Shown one piece after another: positions 32,818-41,760 of a stretch of DNA of 64,000 bases (the first letter of the stretch is position 1; the number at the start of each line of letters is the position of its first letter). Location of the stretch: the NCBI GenBank assembly GCA_947498815.1, contig CANMLU010000002.1:248001-312000 (forward strand), in the 5' to 3' direction. The notes under the pieces were generated by a model. It saw nothing but the letters and a program-made list of their open reading frames with translations. It did not search any database and had not been told where the DNA came from. The stretch comes from an uncultured Aquimarina sp. GTDB taxonomy: Bacteria; Bacteroidota; Bacteroidia; Flavobacteriales; Flavobacteriaceae. The position numbers were made by a program, and so were the translations under genes.

Positions 32818-32825
32818 TACATTTG
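32818..32825 (+). promoter_or_regulatory. TAnnTTTG promoter box ahead of the threonine leader
   Basis: TACATTTG matches the Bacteroidota -7 consensus, 23 bp before the leader-peptide ATG. No convincing -33 TTTG is seen at the right distance, so the call is tentative. Confidence 0.35.
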
Positions 32826-32848
32826 AACTCACAATATAAAGCAAACTA

Positions 32849-32959
32849 ATGTTTAGTACCGTTTTTTTATCGGCTTTAATGATTACGTTAAGAACGATTA
32901 CCTTATCAAAGGTTACTTCTATTGCGGGTACTACTTCTATTATTACCCTTAGGGGTTAA
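32849..32959 (+). CDS. thrL: Threonine-operon leader peptide (attenuator)
   Basis: A 36-residue frame beginning MFSTVFLSAL and ending TTSIITLRG has 8 Thr (ACC, ACG and ACT codons) and 5 Ile (all ATT). They are clustered as MITLRTITLS and TSIAGTTSIITL. An internal ATG at 32879 would give a 26-residue version. Composition, length and position 92 bp before thrA match ribosome-stalling leaders that read threonine and isoleucine supply, as in enteric thrL, though the sequence is unrelated to it. The gene symbol is by analogy. Confidence 0.75.
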   Translation: MFSTVFLSALMITLRTITLSKVTSIAGTTSIITLRG

Positions 32960-32989
32960 TTAATTTCATATCACCAAAACAATGAGTAT

Positions 32990-33010
32990 GTAGTTTATTC
33001 TAAAAACTAC
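32990..33010 (+). promoter_or_regulatory. Hairpin between leader peptide and thrA
   Basis: GTAGTTT (32990-32996) and AAACTAC (33004-33010) form a 7-bp stem with a 7-nt loop. It has no T tract, so it is not a clear terminator. Control might act by an alternative fold with the ACCCTTAGGGGT segment at the leader stop, or on thrA translation. Confidence 0.35.
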
Positions 33011-33051
33011 AGAAAAGCTTTAGTATTAATTTCAATCTAAAAACATACATT

Positions 33052-35496
33052 ATGAACGTTCTAAAATTTGGAGGTTCTTCAGTAGCAAATGCAGTGACAA
33101 TAATGAAGGTCATTGACATTATAAAAAAGCAATCAAAAAAACAATCTATATATGTAGTAGTTTCTGCAATGGGAGGAATTACGGACTTGCTCCTTAAAGC
33201 TGGAGAAGAAGCTTCTGCAAATAACGAAAATTACAGAAATACTTTAGCAGAAATAGAAGTGCGGCACCTGGATGCTGTAAAAGCATTAATACCAGTCGTT
33301 TCTCAGAGTGCTATCATCAGTAAAGTAAAAGCAGAATTAAACAAACTCGAATCTCTTTGCGAAGGCGTATACCTATTAAGTGAGTTATCTTCGAAAACAG
33401 CTGCCGTGATTTCGAGTTTTGGTGAATTATTATCTTCTTATATTATTTCTGAAGCCGCCAAGGTAAAAGGATTGGATATAGCATTAAAAGATTCACGTGA
33501 TCTTATCGTAAAAACTATTAATTCTAAAATTGCTATCGATTATATAGAAACAAATCGTAGGATTCAAGAGTTTGCGAATAACACAACAAACAAAGTAATT
33601 ATGTTTCCTGGTTTTGTGGCCAGAACACAAGATGGAGAACCTACTACACTAGGAAGAGGCGGTTCTGATTTCACAGCGGCAATTCTTGCTGCAGCAGTAG
33701 ATGCCGATGAGCTACAAATCTGGACCGATGTAAACGGAATGTATACTGCCAATCCGAAATTAGTGAAACAAGCAAAACCTGTGCGTCACATTTCGTATAA
33801 GGAGGCAATGGAGCTTTCACATTTTGGGGCAAAAGTTATCTACCCTCCTACTATTCATCCTGTTTTGGAACAAGACATTCCTATTGTGATCAAAAACACT
33901 TTTGAGCCCGAAGATCAAGGCACATTAATCACAAGATCTGTTGATGAAAGAAAAAAACCTGTTACTGGAATAAGTCATATTGATAATATCGCAATTATCT
34001 CTCTTGAAGGAAGTGGAATGGTTGGTATTCCGGGGTTCTCTAAACGATTGTTTGAAACTCTATTCATTGAAGATATTAATGTAATATTAATCACTCAAGC
34101 TTCATCAGAACATTCTATATGCCTGGCAATTGATGCTAATGAAGCAAAAAAAGCAAAAGCGATATTAGATAGTACTTTTGAATTTGAAATTTCAAAACAT
34201 CGAATAGACCCCGTTAAAATAGAAAATAATGTAGCAATTATTGCGCTTGTTGGTGACAATATGTATCATCACCAAGGTCTAAGTGGAAAAATGTTTAGTA
34301 CTCTGGGGAAAAACAATGTAAATATTCGTGCAATTGCTCAAGGAGCTTCAGAAAAAAACATCTCTGTAGTAATAGAGAAAAAAGATATCAAAAAAGCTTT
34401 AAATACACTACATGAACGCTTTTTCGAAGTAAAAACAAAACAACTCAATCTATTTGTAACTGGAGTTGGAAATGTAGGCAGCAAATTACTAGGTCAATTA
34501 GAACAACAAAAAGAATACTTAAAAGATAAATTACACCTAAAAATAAGAGTCGTTGGTCTTTCAAACTCAAGGAAAATGGTTTTTGATCAGGAAGGCATAA
34601 ATCTCAATTCTTGGGAAGAAGAATTATCAAAAGGTAAAAAGGCAAACGCTCTTGAGTTTTTCGAAAAGGCAAAACAAATGAATCTTCGTAACTCTATATT
34701 TGTTGACAATACTGCTAATCCAGACATTGCAAAAATATACAAACACTACCTTACAGAGAGTATGGCCGTTGTGACTTGTAATAAGATTGCATGTGCCGAT
34801 GAGTATAGTAATTATGAAGAGTTGCAAGACTTATCAAGGAAATTCAATGCCTCATTTTTGTATGAAACCAATGTTGGAGCAGGTTTACCGATAATAGATA
34901 CACTCAATAACTTGATCGCCTCTGGAGATAACATCCATAAGATACAGGCCGTATTATCTGGAAGTCTTAACTTTGTATTTAACAACTATGCCGCCGGAGT
35001 AACGTTTCATGATGTAGTAAAACAAGCACAAAAAGAAGGATATACAGAACCAGACCCAAAGATAGATTTAAGCGGAGTCGATGTTGCCCGAAAAATTCTG
35101 ATTCTTGCACGAGAAAGCGGAAAAGTTATGGAACTTAATAATATCGAAAATGAATCATTTTTACCTCAGGAAAGTTTAGATACCAAAACAGTAGATGACT
35201 TTTTTGCTTCTTTGAATACGTATGAAAATCACTTCAAAGAAATCCTTGAGGAGGCTAATAACAAAGAATGTCGTCTAAAGTATGTTGCCCAATACGAAAA
35301 CGAAAAGGCAAAAGTTGGGTTACAACATATTCCGAAGGATCATCCATTTTATAACCTGGAGGGTAGTGATAATATCGTGCTCTTTTTCACAGATCGATAT
35401 CCCAAACAACCTTTAATTGTTAAAGGTGCAGGTGCTGGAGCGGATGTAACAGCATCTGGTATTTTTGCAGATATAATAAGAATAGGAAAAAAATAG
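33052..35496 (+). CDS. thrA: Bifunctional aspartokinase / homoserine dehydrogenase
   Basis: 814 residues. The aspartokinase domain starts MNVLKFGGSSVANA and contains FPGFVARTQDGEPTTLGRGGSDFTAAI. Two ACT-type regulatory segments follow (GISHIDNIAIISLEG, NVAIIALVGDNM). The homoserine dehydrogenase domain runs from about residue 466 (VTGVGNVGSKLLGQL) with VTCNKIACAD, NVGAGLPIIDTLNNL and GSLNFVFNNYAAG. It supplies the first and third steps of the aspartate branch to threonine. It leads the thrA-thrB-ridA-thrC operon behind a Thr/Ile leader. Confidence 0.96.
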   Translation: MNVLKFGGSSVANAVTIMKVIDIIKKQSKKQSIYVVVSAMGGITDLLLKAGEEASANNENYRNTLAEIEVRHLDAVKALIPVVSQSAIISKVKAELNKLESLCEGVYLLSELSSKTAAVISSFGELLSSYIISEAAKVKGLDIALKDSRDLIVKTINSKIAIDYIETNRRIQEFANNTTNKVIMFPGFVARTQDGEPTTLGRGGSDFTAAILAAAVDADELQIWTDVNGMYTANPKLVKQAKPVRHISYKEAMELSHFGAKVIYPPTIHPVLEQDIPIVIKNTFEPEDQGTLITRSVDERKKPVTGISHIDNIAIISLEGSGMVGIPGFSKRLFETLFIEDINVILITQASSEHSICLAIDANEAKKAKAILDSTFEFEISKHRIDPVKIENNVAIIALVGDNMYHHQGLSGKMFSTLGKNNVNIRAIAQGASEKNISVVIEKKDIKKALNTLHERFFEVKTKQLNLFVTGVGNVGSKLLGQLEQQKEYLKDKLHLKIRVVGLSNSRKMVFDQEGINLNSWEEELSKGKKANALEFFEKAKQMNLRNSIFVDNTANPDIAKIYKHYLTESMAVVTCNKIACADEYSNYEELQDLSRKFNASFLYETNVGAGLPIIDTLNNLIASGDNIHKIQAVLSGSLNFVFNNYAAGVTFHDVVKQAQKEGYTEPDPKIDLSGVDVARKILILARESGKVMELNNIENESFLPQESLDTKTVDDFFASLNTYENHFKEILEEANNKECRLKYVAQYENEKAKVGLQHIPKDHPFYNLEGSDNIVLFFTDRYPKQPLIVKGAGAGADVTASGIFADIIRIGKK

Positions 35497-35501
35497 ATAT
35501 C

Positions 35502-36425
35502 ATGAATAGAGTCAAAATATTTGCTCCTGCTACGGTTGCCAATCTTTCTTGTGGGTTTGATGTTTTGGGATGTTGTCTAGACACTGTTGGTGATGAAATG
35601 GTAATTTCTCTAACTGAAGAGCCCAGCGTAAAAATAACCAAAATCGAAGGGGCTAATTTACCATTGGAGACTCATAAAAATGTTGCTGGTGTTGCTGTTG
35701 AAGCCTTATTAAAAAGCTATAGTAAAGATATTGGTGTAGAAATTGAGATCTATAAAAAAATTAAAGCTGGTAGTGGTATTGGAAGCAGTGCAGCTAGTAG
35801 TGCTGGCGCTGTTTGGGCAGTAAATCATCTTTTAAACAATCCTTTTACAGCACAAGAATTGGTTAGCTTTGCCATGGAAGGTGAAAAACTGGCCAGTGGT
35901 AATGCTCATGCAGATAATGTTGCCCCTGCTCTTTTGGGTGGATTTACATTGGTACGCAGCTACACTCCACTGGATGTTATCAAACTTAATACTCCCAATG
36001 ATTTGGTCATGACCGTTATTCATCCACAAATTGAAGTAAAAACTTCAGATTCACGTTCGGTACTCAAACAAAATGTATCGCTAAAAAAAGCTATCCAGCA
36101 ATGGGGAAATCTAGGAGGTCTAGTAGCTGGGTTATGTACAGAAGATTATGAACTTATCGGGAGAAGTCTTGAAGATGTAATCATTGAACCATTACGATCT
36201 ATATTAATTCCAGAGTTCACTGCGGTAAAGGAAGCTGCTATTGCAAATGGTGCTTTGGGCTGTGGAATATCGGGTTCTGGCCCATCAATTTTTGCATTAA
36301 GTAAAAGCATCAAAACTGCTAATCAAGTGGCCCAAGCAATACATGGAGTATATAGTAAAACAGGTCTTGACTTTGATATCCATGTTTCAAAAATAAATAG
36401 TCAGGGAGTAAAAATAATTCCTTAA
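35502..36425 (+). CDS. thrB: Homoserine kinase
   Basis: A 307-residue GHMP kinase: N-terminal FAPATVANLSCGFDVLGCCLD, the ATP loop IKAGSGIGSSAASSAGAVWAVN and C-terminal GALGCGISGSGPSIFAL. It phosphorylates L-homoserine to O-phosphohomoserine, the substrate of ThrC encoded two genes downstream. It starts 5 bp after thrA. Confidence 0.95.
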   Translation: MNRVKIFAPATVANLSCGFDVLGCCLDTVGDEMVISLTEEPSVKITKIEGANLPLETHKNVAGVAVEALLKSYSKDIGVEIEIYKKIKAGSGIGSSAASSAGAVWAVNHLLNNPFTAQELVSFAMEGEKLASGNAHADNVAPALLGGFTLVRSYTPLDVIKLNTPNDLVMTVIHPQIEVKTSDSRSVLKQNVSLKKAIQQWGNLGGLVAGLCTEDYELIGRSLEDVIIEPLRSILIPEFTAVKEAAIANGALGCGISGSGPSIFALSKSIKTANQVAQAIHGVYSKTGLDFDIHVSKINSQGVKIIP

Positions 36426-36427
36426 AT

Positions 36428-36790
36428 ATGAAAGCAATAAAAAAAATAGCTACAGGCGCTCCGTGGGAAAACATTGTTGGTTACTCCCGAGCAATTAAAG
36501 TTGGGGATATCGTTGAAATTTCGGGTACCACTGCAAAAGGTGCAGATGAATACCAACAAACCATTGCCATTATCAAAATAGCCGAAAAAGCTTTAAAAGA
36601 TCTTGGAGGCGACTTAAGTAATGTTGTTAGAACCAGAATGTACTGTACCGATATTAGCAAATGGGAAAAAATTGGTAAAGCTCATGGAGAATTTTTTGCC
36701 AATATTAGACCTGTTACCACAATGGTTGAAGTCTCAAAACTAATTTCCCCAGAAATTTTGGTAGAAATAGAATTTTCTGCAATAATCTAA
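36428..36790 (+). CDS. RidA-family (YjgF/UK114) protein
   Basis: A 120-residue Rid protein: SRAIKVGDIVEISGTTAKG, KALKDLGGDLSNVVRTRMYCTDI, FFANIRPVTTMVEVSKLISPEILVEIEF. The Arg of VVRTRMY, which binds the carboxylate of imine substrates in RidA, is present. RidA hydrolyses reactive enamines and imines made by PLP enzymes such as threonine dehydratase. Placement between thrB and thrC, 2 bp after thrB, ties it to threonine metabolism. It belongs to a divergent Rid subgroup judged by GAPWENIVGYSRA at the start. Confidence 0.88.
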   Translation: MKAIKKIATGAPWENIVGYSRAIKVGDIVEISGTTAKGADEYQQTIAIIKIAEKALKDLGGDLSNVVRTRMYCTDISKWEKIGKAHGEFFANIRPVTTMVEVSKLISPEILVEIEFSAII

Positions 36791-36811
36791 TACAAAAAGA
36801 ATTTAAGCATA

Positions 36812-38101
36812 ATGCAATACTATAGCCTAAATAACAAAGCGCCCAAGGTGACTTTCTCTGAAGCAGTAATCAAAGGGCTAGCTCCCGACAGAGGATTATA
36901 TTTTCCAGAAAATATTACCCCACTACCTAAATCATTTTTCGATACTATCGAAAACCTTGATAACGTCGAAATCGCTTACCAGGCAATTCAACAGTTTGTA
37001 GGTAACGAAATCCCTGAAACAGAATTAAGAGATATTCTTAAAGATGTATTAAGTTTTGACTTTCCCGTAGTAGAAATAGAAGATAATATAGGTACTCTAG
37101 AGCTATTTCATGGTCCAACTATGGCATTTAAGGACGTTGGCGCTAGGTTTATGGCTCGCTGTCTAGGATATTTTAACAGAGATAATGAAAATCATGTTAC
37201 TGTGCTAGTAGCAACATCTGGTGATACCGGTGGTGCTGTTGCAAATGGTTTTCTTGGAGTAAAAGGTGTTGATGTCGTTATTTTGTACCCTTCGGGAAAA
37301 GTCAGTGAAATACAAGAGAAACAATTGACAACATTGGGCCAAAATATTACAGCCTTGGAAGTAGACGGTGTTTTTGATGATTGTCAAGAAATGGTTAAAA
37401 CTGCTTTTCTGGATCATAGCATTACAGATTATATGCAGTTGACATCTGCTAACTCTATCAATGTAGCACGATGGTTACCCCAGTTGTTCTATTTCTTATT
37501 TGCATACAAACAAGTTAAAGGCAAAGGAAAAGATATAGTGTTCTCGGTACCAAGTGGTAATTTTGGTAATATTTGTGCCGGTATTGTAGCTCACAAATTA
37601 GGGCTTCCTGTAAAACAATTTATAGCCTCAACCAATGTTAATGATACTGTGGTTCGATATCTTGAAACTACAGAGTATACTCCTCAACCTTCAAAAGCTA
37701 CCATTTCTAACGCTATGGATGTGGGTAACCCAAGTAATTTTGTTCGTATCCAACAACTTTTCAATAATAATATAGAAGATCTAAAAAAACTCTTTTCGGC
37801 ATACAGTTTTGATGATCATCAGACCAAGAAAGCTATGAAAAAAGTATTTAATAAAACCGGATATATTGCCGATCCACATGGTGCGGTAGGATATTTGGGA
37901 TTGAAGAACAGAAACTTAAATGAAGACGAATACGGAATATTTTTGGAGACCGCCCATCCTGTAAAATTTCTGGATGTAGTAGAAGAAACTTTGGATACAA
38001 CCGTAAAAATCCCTTCACAAATTCAAAAAGTGATCAATAAAGAAAAGAAAAGCATTGCCATAAAAAGTTATGACAAATTAAAAGAGCACTTATTACAATA
38101 A
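36812..38101 (+). CDS. thrC: Threonine synthase
   Basis: A 429-residue PLP enzyme of fold type II: YFPENITPLP near the N-terminus, PLP-Lys in ELFHGPTMAFKDVGARFM, VATSGDTGGAVANGFLGV and SVPSGNFGNICAGIVAHKLGLP. It converts O-phosphohomoserine to threonine. It is the last gene of the operon. Its final codons and stop form part of the terminator stem. Confidence 0.95.
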   Translation: MQYYSLNNKAPKVTFSEAVIKGLAPDRGLYFPENITPLPKSFFDTIENLDNVEIAYQAIQQFVGNEIPETELRDILKDVLSFDFPVVEIEDNIGTLELFHGPTMAFKDVGARFMARCLGYFNRDNENHVTVLVATSGDTGGAVANGFLGVKGVDVVILYPSGKVSEIQEKQLTTLGQNITALEVDGVFDDCQEMVKTAFLDHSITDYMQLTSANSINVARWLPQLFYFLFAYKQVKGKGKDIVFSVPSGNFGNICAGIVAHKLGLPVKQFIASTNVNDTVVRYLETTEYTPQPSKATISNAMDVGNPSNFVRIQQLFNNNIEDLKKLFSAYSFDDHQTKKAMKKVFNKTGYIADPHGAVGYLGLKNRNLNEDEYGIFLETAHPVKFLDVVEETLDTTVKIPSQIQKVINKEKKSIAIKSYDKLKEHLLQ

Positions 38102-38113
38102 GTGCTCTTTTAA
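38080..38113 (+). terminator. Terminator of the threonine operon, overlapping the thrC stop
   Basis: AAAAGAGCACTTAT and ATAAGTGCTCTTTT form a 14-bp perfect stem (38080-38111). The stop TAA (38099-38101) lies in its 3' arm, so terminating ribosomes may influence folding. Confidence 0.88.
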
Positions 38114-38136
38114 CTTATTTTTTGTTTTTGTCAAAA

Positions 38137-39021
38137 TTATTCCTTGGCCATAGCCCTCATTACGTTATAAACGATATTGGTGGTTGAAGCCAAATATTTA
38201 AAGTTTACTGTTGTATACTTATCTTCGCTTTGTCTTACAAATGGAGAGTTATCAGCATTTCTTAATTCTGCAGTTAGTGTCACAGTGTCATACCCAAAAT
38301 TAGAAAAGAATCTACTTTCTGGAGTTGCTACTTCTCTTTTATATACGGGAACTGGTGATTCTAATCTGTATAATGATTCCAAACTTAAATTAGAAGCGAT
38401 CATTTCTATTGCTCTATCTTCATCATTATCCCATCCCATATAATCAGACCTATGCATAGAATGAACATTATATCCATCGGTTTGCAATTTTTTGGTAAAC
38501 AACCTGGTTCCAATCATATTGCTTTTCCAATGATCAAAAAAGACTATCATGAAATTTTTATTGCGTTCTTCTAATTGAGCAAGTTTTTGTGCCACATAGT
38601 AAGCAATAGCTATACCCGTAGCATTATGTATAGCACCGGGGCTATTCTCTACTGTATCGTAATGTGCGCATATAATCACAAATTCATCACTGCCATTTGT
38701 AGCAGGTATTGTAGCATAGATATTTGAACCTGCGTATTGATTTTTCTTTTTATCCTGAACGTTGTACGTATGTTTTTCAGGCTTTAAACCTATATCCTTT
38801 AAGGAATTCATTAAGAAATCTGCAGTAAGTTTTCTCTCGGATGCACTTGCTCTACTTTTAAGTCTCTTTTTACCCTTTATAGGCTCGTGACCGGTAAGTT
38901 TGGCAACAACTGTCCTTTGGACATTAATAATTTCGGCTTCAATTCTTTCTTCTTCAGTTTGAGCTGGGGCTATTTGACTAATGAATAAGAATAATAGTAA
39001 AAATGTTCTATAATACTTCAT
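38137..39021 (-). CDS. M28-type peptidase homologue with degenerate metal site (pseudo-enzyme)
   Basis: Signal peptide (TFLLLFLFISQIAPAQ). The M28 fold is recognisable: VVAKLTGHEPIKGKKRLKSRASASERKLTADFLMNSL and IICAHYDTVENSPGAIHNATGIAIAYYVAQ. But the bridging Asp of the usual GADDN is lost (GAIHN), the catalytic/ligand Glu pair after FFD is replaced (FFDHWKSN) and the C-terminal His site reads NADNSPF. Only the first HYD and a later SDYMGWD remain. Codons were read on the minus strand and are unambiguous. It is probably a non-catalytic exported protein. The start at 39021 is preferred over 39042 for the signal peptide. Confidence 0.8.
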   Translation of the reverse strand: MKYYRTFLLLFLFISQIAPAQTEEERIEAEIINVQRTVVAKLTGHEPIKGKKRLKSRASASERKLTADFLMNSLKDIGLKPEKHTYNVQDKKKNQYAGSNIYATIPATNGSDEFVIICAHYDTVENSPGAIHNATGIAIAYYVAQKLAQLEERNKNFMIVFFDHWKSNMIGTRLFTKKLQTDGYNVHSMHRSDYMGWDNDEDRAIEMIASNLSLESLYRLESPVPVYKREVATPESRFFSNFGYDTVTLTAELRNADNSPFVRQSEDKYTTVNFKYLASTTNIVYNVMRAMAKE

Positions 39022-39141
39022 TTTGTAGGTTTTGTATTCCATTTACTTTAACACAAATTTAGGAAAATTCTATAATAATACAATTTATTACTTTTATTAA
39101 TAAAAAAATGCATCAAATTTTAATAAAATAATAATTCTAAT

Positions 39142-39729
39142 ATGCTCAAAACAAAAACCATACCTTTTTTTATAATTCTAATATTTTTTTTTCAATGCAA
39201 AAAGAATGATTCTGCCGACAACGTACTAGAAGCCCCTGAAAATTGGCGTTCCGAAGTTATAAAATTTCCATTAAAGTTTGCCAAAATATTAGACTATTCT
39301 GGTGCAGAACATGTTCGTTTTGCTCCAGGTTGGGGAAAAGAAGATGCCAAGGATTATTTTTCTTATGCTTTTTTATGGGAAATTGATCAGAATCCAAAAC
39401 TATCTTCAGAAAAATTAGAGCATGAAATGGAAATTTATTTTGATGGATTAATGAATATGGTGGCTAAAATGAATTTAAAACTTTTAAAAAAAATACCGAA
39501 ATCAAAAGCTTTTTTTGAAAAAGTAAATGATTCTGTATACGCTGGAAAAATATTAACCTATGATGCATTCACCACAAAAAAGGAAATTAACTTAAACACG
39601 ATCGTAGAATACAAGTTTTGCAAACTAGAAAATAAACATTTAGTTTTGTTTACCCTATCTCCCCAAGCTCCCGAACATCCTATTTGGAAGAAAATGAAAA
39701 AGTTAACTATTGATTTGGAATGTGAATAG
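39142..39729 (+). CDS. Hypothetical lipoprotein
   Basis: A short lipoprotein signal (LIFFFQC, then KKNDSADN). The 175-residue mature part has WRSEVIKFPLKFAKILDYSGAEHVRFAPGWGKEDAKDYFSYAFLWEI and a VEYKFCKLENKHLVLFTLSPQAPEHPIW ending. This pattern recurs in Flavobacteriia as an unnamed family. It is separated by 92 bp from the ATP-grasp gene and may or may not share its transcript. Function unknown. Confidence 0.7.
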   Translation: MLKTKTIPFFIILIFFFQCKKNDSADNVLEAPENWRSEVIKFPLKFAKILDYSGAEHVRFAPGWGKEDAKDYFSYAFLWEIDQNPKLSSEKLEHEMEIYFDGLMNMVAKMNLKLLKKIPKSKAFFEKVNDSVYAGKILTYDAFTTKKEINLNTIVEYKFCKLENKHLVLFTLSPQAPEHPIWKKMKKLTIDLECE

Positions 39730-39821
39730 CTCATTAGCGCTAATATTCTAAATTTTATTTCTATTTTTTCTTGGTTTTCATATAAAAAACGTAAATTTTT
39801 ACTTCTAAAAAATTATCTATA

Positions 39822-40853
39822 ATGAATGTTTGCTTTTTAATGTATCCATGGGAGGAAATTGAACCCGAAAATGATACTTCCCTAACCTTGATTCATGAAT
39901 GCACTAAGCGAGGACACGGTGTTGCCCTTGCTACTCCGTCAAATTTGACTATAAGAGATAGTGTCACATACTCTTTTTGCAAAGTGATTAATCGAGTAGA
40001 AAAAATTTCATCTTCAATGAAATCATTTCATATGAAAACGACATTCAGAGATGAAATGTTACCCTTGGCCGGATTTGATGTGATTATTTTAAGGAGTAAT
40101 CCACCTTTGGACATGATCATGCTCAACTTTTTGGATTCTGTGAAAGATGATGTTTTTATTATGAATGACATTGATGGAGTTCGAAGATCTAACAACAAAC
40201 TTTATACTGCGGCTTTTGATGACTTGGAAACCCATTTTATCCCCAGTACACACGTAACTAAAAACAAAGATTATTTAACCAAAATGATCAAAGAATCACC
40301 AAATGACAAGATGATTTTAAAACCATTAAACGGTTTTGGTGGCTCTGGGGTAATATTAATAGAAAAAAGAGCAATGAGTAGCATTCGCTCATTACTTGAT
40401 TTTTATATTGATAACAAAGACGGGACAACTAATTATGTCATATTACAGGATTATATAGAAGGAGCTGATCAAGGAGATGTACGTATATTACTTCTTAACG
40501 GAAAGCCTATTGGAGCAATGCGACGTATTCCAGGAGAAGATGATCATAGATCTAATGTTACTGCAGGTGGTTCTGTTGTAAAACATTCATTAACAAAACA
40601 AGAAAAAGAATTATGTCGCAAAATTGGCCCAAAACTAGTTAAGGATGGATTATATTTTGTTGGAATTGACGTCATAAACGGAATGCTTGTTGAAGTTAAT
40701 GTAATGAGTCCAGGCGGGATTACCTATATCAACAAAAAATATAAAGTACGATTGCAAGAAAAAGTAATTGATTTTATTGAAGATAAAGTTGTTCAGCGTG
40801 TCAACAGATTTGATCGAAAGGCTAAACTAAGAAAAACTGTTGATGATGCTTAA
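39822..40853 (+). CDS. ATP-grasp ligase, glutathione-synthetase-like (GshB/RimK type)
   Basis: 343 residues with GshB-like N-terminal domain (FLMYPWEEIEPENDTSLTLIHEC, GFDVIILRSNPPLD). The ATP-grasp core has MILKPLNGFGGSGVILIE, GDVRILLLNGKPIGAMRRIPGEDDHRSNVTAGG and the metal motif LVEVNVMSPGG. ATP-grasp ligases join a carboxylate to an amine. True glutathione synthesis is unlikely because no glutamate-cysteine ligase is present. It overlaps the next gene by 11 bp, forming a module with a formylglutamate-amidohydrolase-like enzyme and a QEGLA zincin. Confidence 0.88.
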   Translation: MNVCFLMYPWEEIEPENDTSLTLIHECTKRGHGVALATPSNLTIRDSVTYSFCKVINRVEKISSSMKSFHMKTTFRDEMLPLAGFDVIILRSNPPLDMIMLNFLDSVKDDVFIMNDIDGVRRSNNKLYTAAFDDLETHFIPSTHVTKNKDYLTKMIKESPNDKMILKPLNGFGGSGVILIEKRAMSSIRSLLDFYIDNKDGTTNYVILQDYIEGADQGDVRILLLNGKPIGAMRRIPGEDDHRSNVTAGGSVVKHSLTKQEKELCRKIGPKLVKDGLYFVGIDVINGMLVEVNVMSPGGITYINKKYKVRLQEKVIDFIEDKVVQRVNRFDRKAKLRKTVDDA

Positions 40854-41676
40854 GCTTTCTATCAAAGAAATTATTACCAAGATAAATGCTGAAGAACCAT
40901 TTCATGCAATTGTAGAGGATTATTCGTTTACTTTAAAAATAGATACATATACTCATTATATCTGTGCCGCAGTTCATGACGGGCATCAGTTCCGTAAAGA
41001 ATTATGGAATAACTGCCTACATACAGAATTTGATCGTTGGTATGAAGAAGATCCTGCAACCCGACAAATGGTACAGCATCATCCCATAGTAATTGCAGGC
41101 TGTGACTCTCGTTTTGAATATGATTTGAATAGGGCTCCAGAATCCGCTATATATGATGATGCCTGGGGGAAAGAGCTATGGAAAAAACCCCTAAAATCCG
41201 AAACAAAGAATCGTTCTCTTGAAAAACATTACAACTTTTATAAGGTCGTTCATGCTCTTGTTTCGAAAATCGAATCCAAATATGGTTCTGCAATAGTGTA
41301 TGATATGCATTCATACAATTGGAGACGCTGGGATCGAGAAGTTCCAGTAATTAATTTGGGGACATCAAATATTGATAATGATAAATATGAGAGTTTTACT
41401 ACTTCTTGGTGTACCACATTGTCTGAAATCAAATTACCATACGACATCCGAACATCGGCGGCTATCAATGATACTTTTCAAGGTAATGGATATTTCCTAA
41501 AATATATTACTCAACACTTTAAAAACACACTAGTACTAGCTACAGAATTTTCTAAAATTTATTGCCATGAATTAGAATATATCATATACCCTGAAGTAGT
41601 ACATGCAATCGAAAAGGAGCTACACAACAAACTCCCTGCACATGCAAAAATGTTTTATAATCAATTTATCACCTAA
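40843..41676 (+). CDS. N-formylglutamate amidohydrolase family protein
   Basis: About 277 residues of the FGase fold: AAVHDGHQFRKELWNN at the N-terminus, VIAGCDSRFEYDLNRAPE, AIVYDMHSYNWRR, NDTFQGNGYFLKYITQHF. Relatives hydrolyse N-formyl-glutamate or -aspartate in histidine degradation, but no hut genes are here. In this module it may remove or add an acidic residue. It starts at ATG 40843 (or 40846) inside the ATP-grasp gene, so the genes are coupled. Confidence 0.88.
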   Translation: MMLKLSIKEIITKINAEEPFHAIVEDYSFTLKIDTYTHYICAAVHDGHQFRKELWNNCLHTEFDRWYEEDPATRQMVQHHPIVIAGCDSRFEYDLNRAPESAIYDDAWGKELWKKPLKSETKNRSLEKHYNFYKVVHALVSKIESKYGSAIVYDMHSYNWRRWDREVPVINLGTSNIDNDKYESFTTSWCTTLSEIKLPYDIRTSAAINDTFQGNGYFLKYITQHFKNTLVLATEFSKIYCHELEYIIYPEVVHAIEKELHNKLPAHAKMFYNQFIT

Positions 41677-41760
41677 CATTATTGTACATATTTGTTAATT
41701 TGTATTTTTTGCAGTTAGTTTGTGCTTCTGATAACAAAACGAATAAGATTTTAAAGGATA

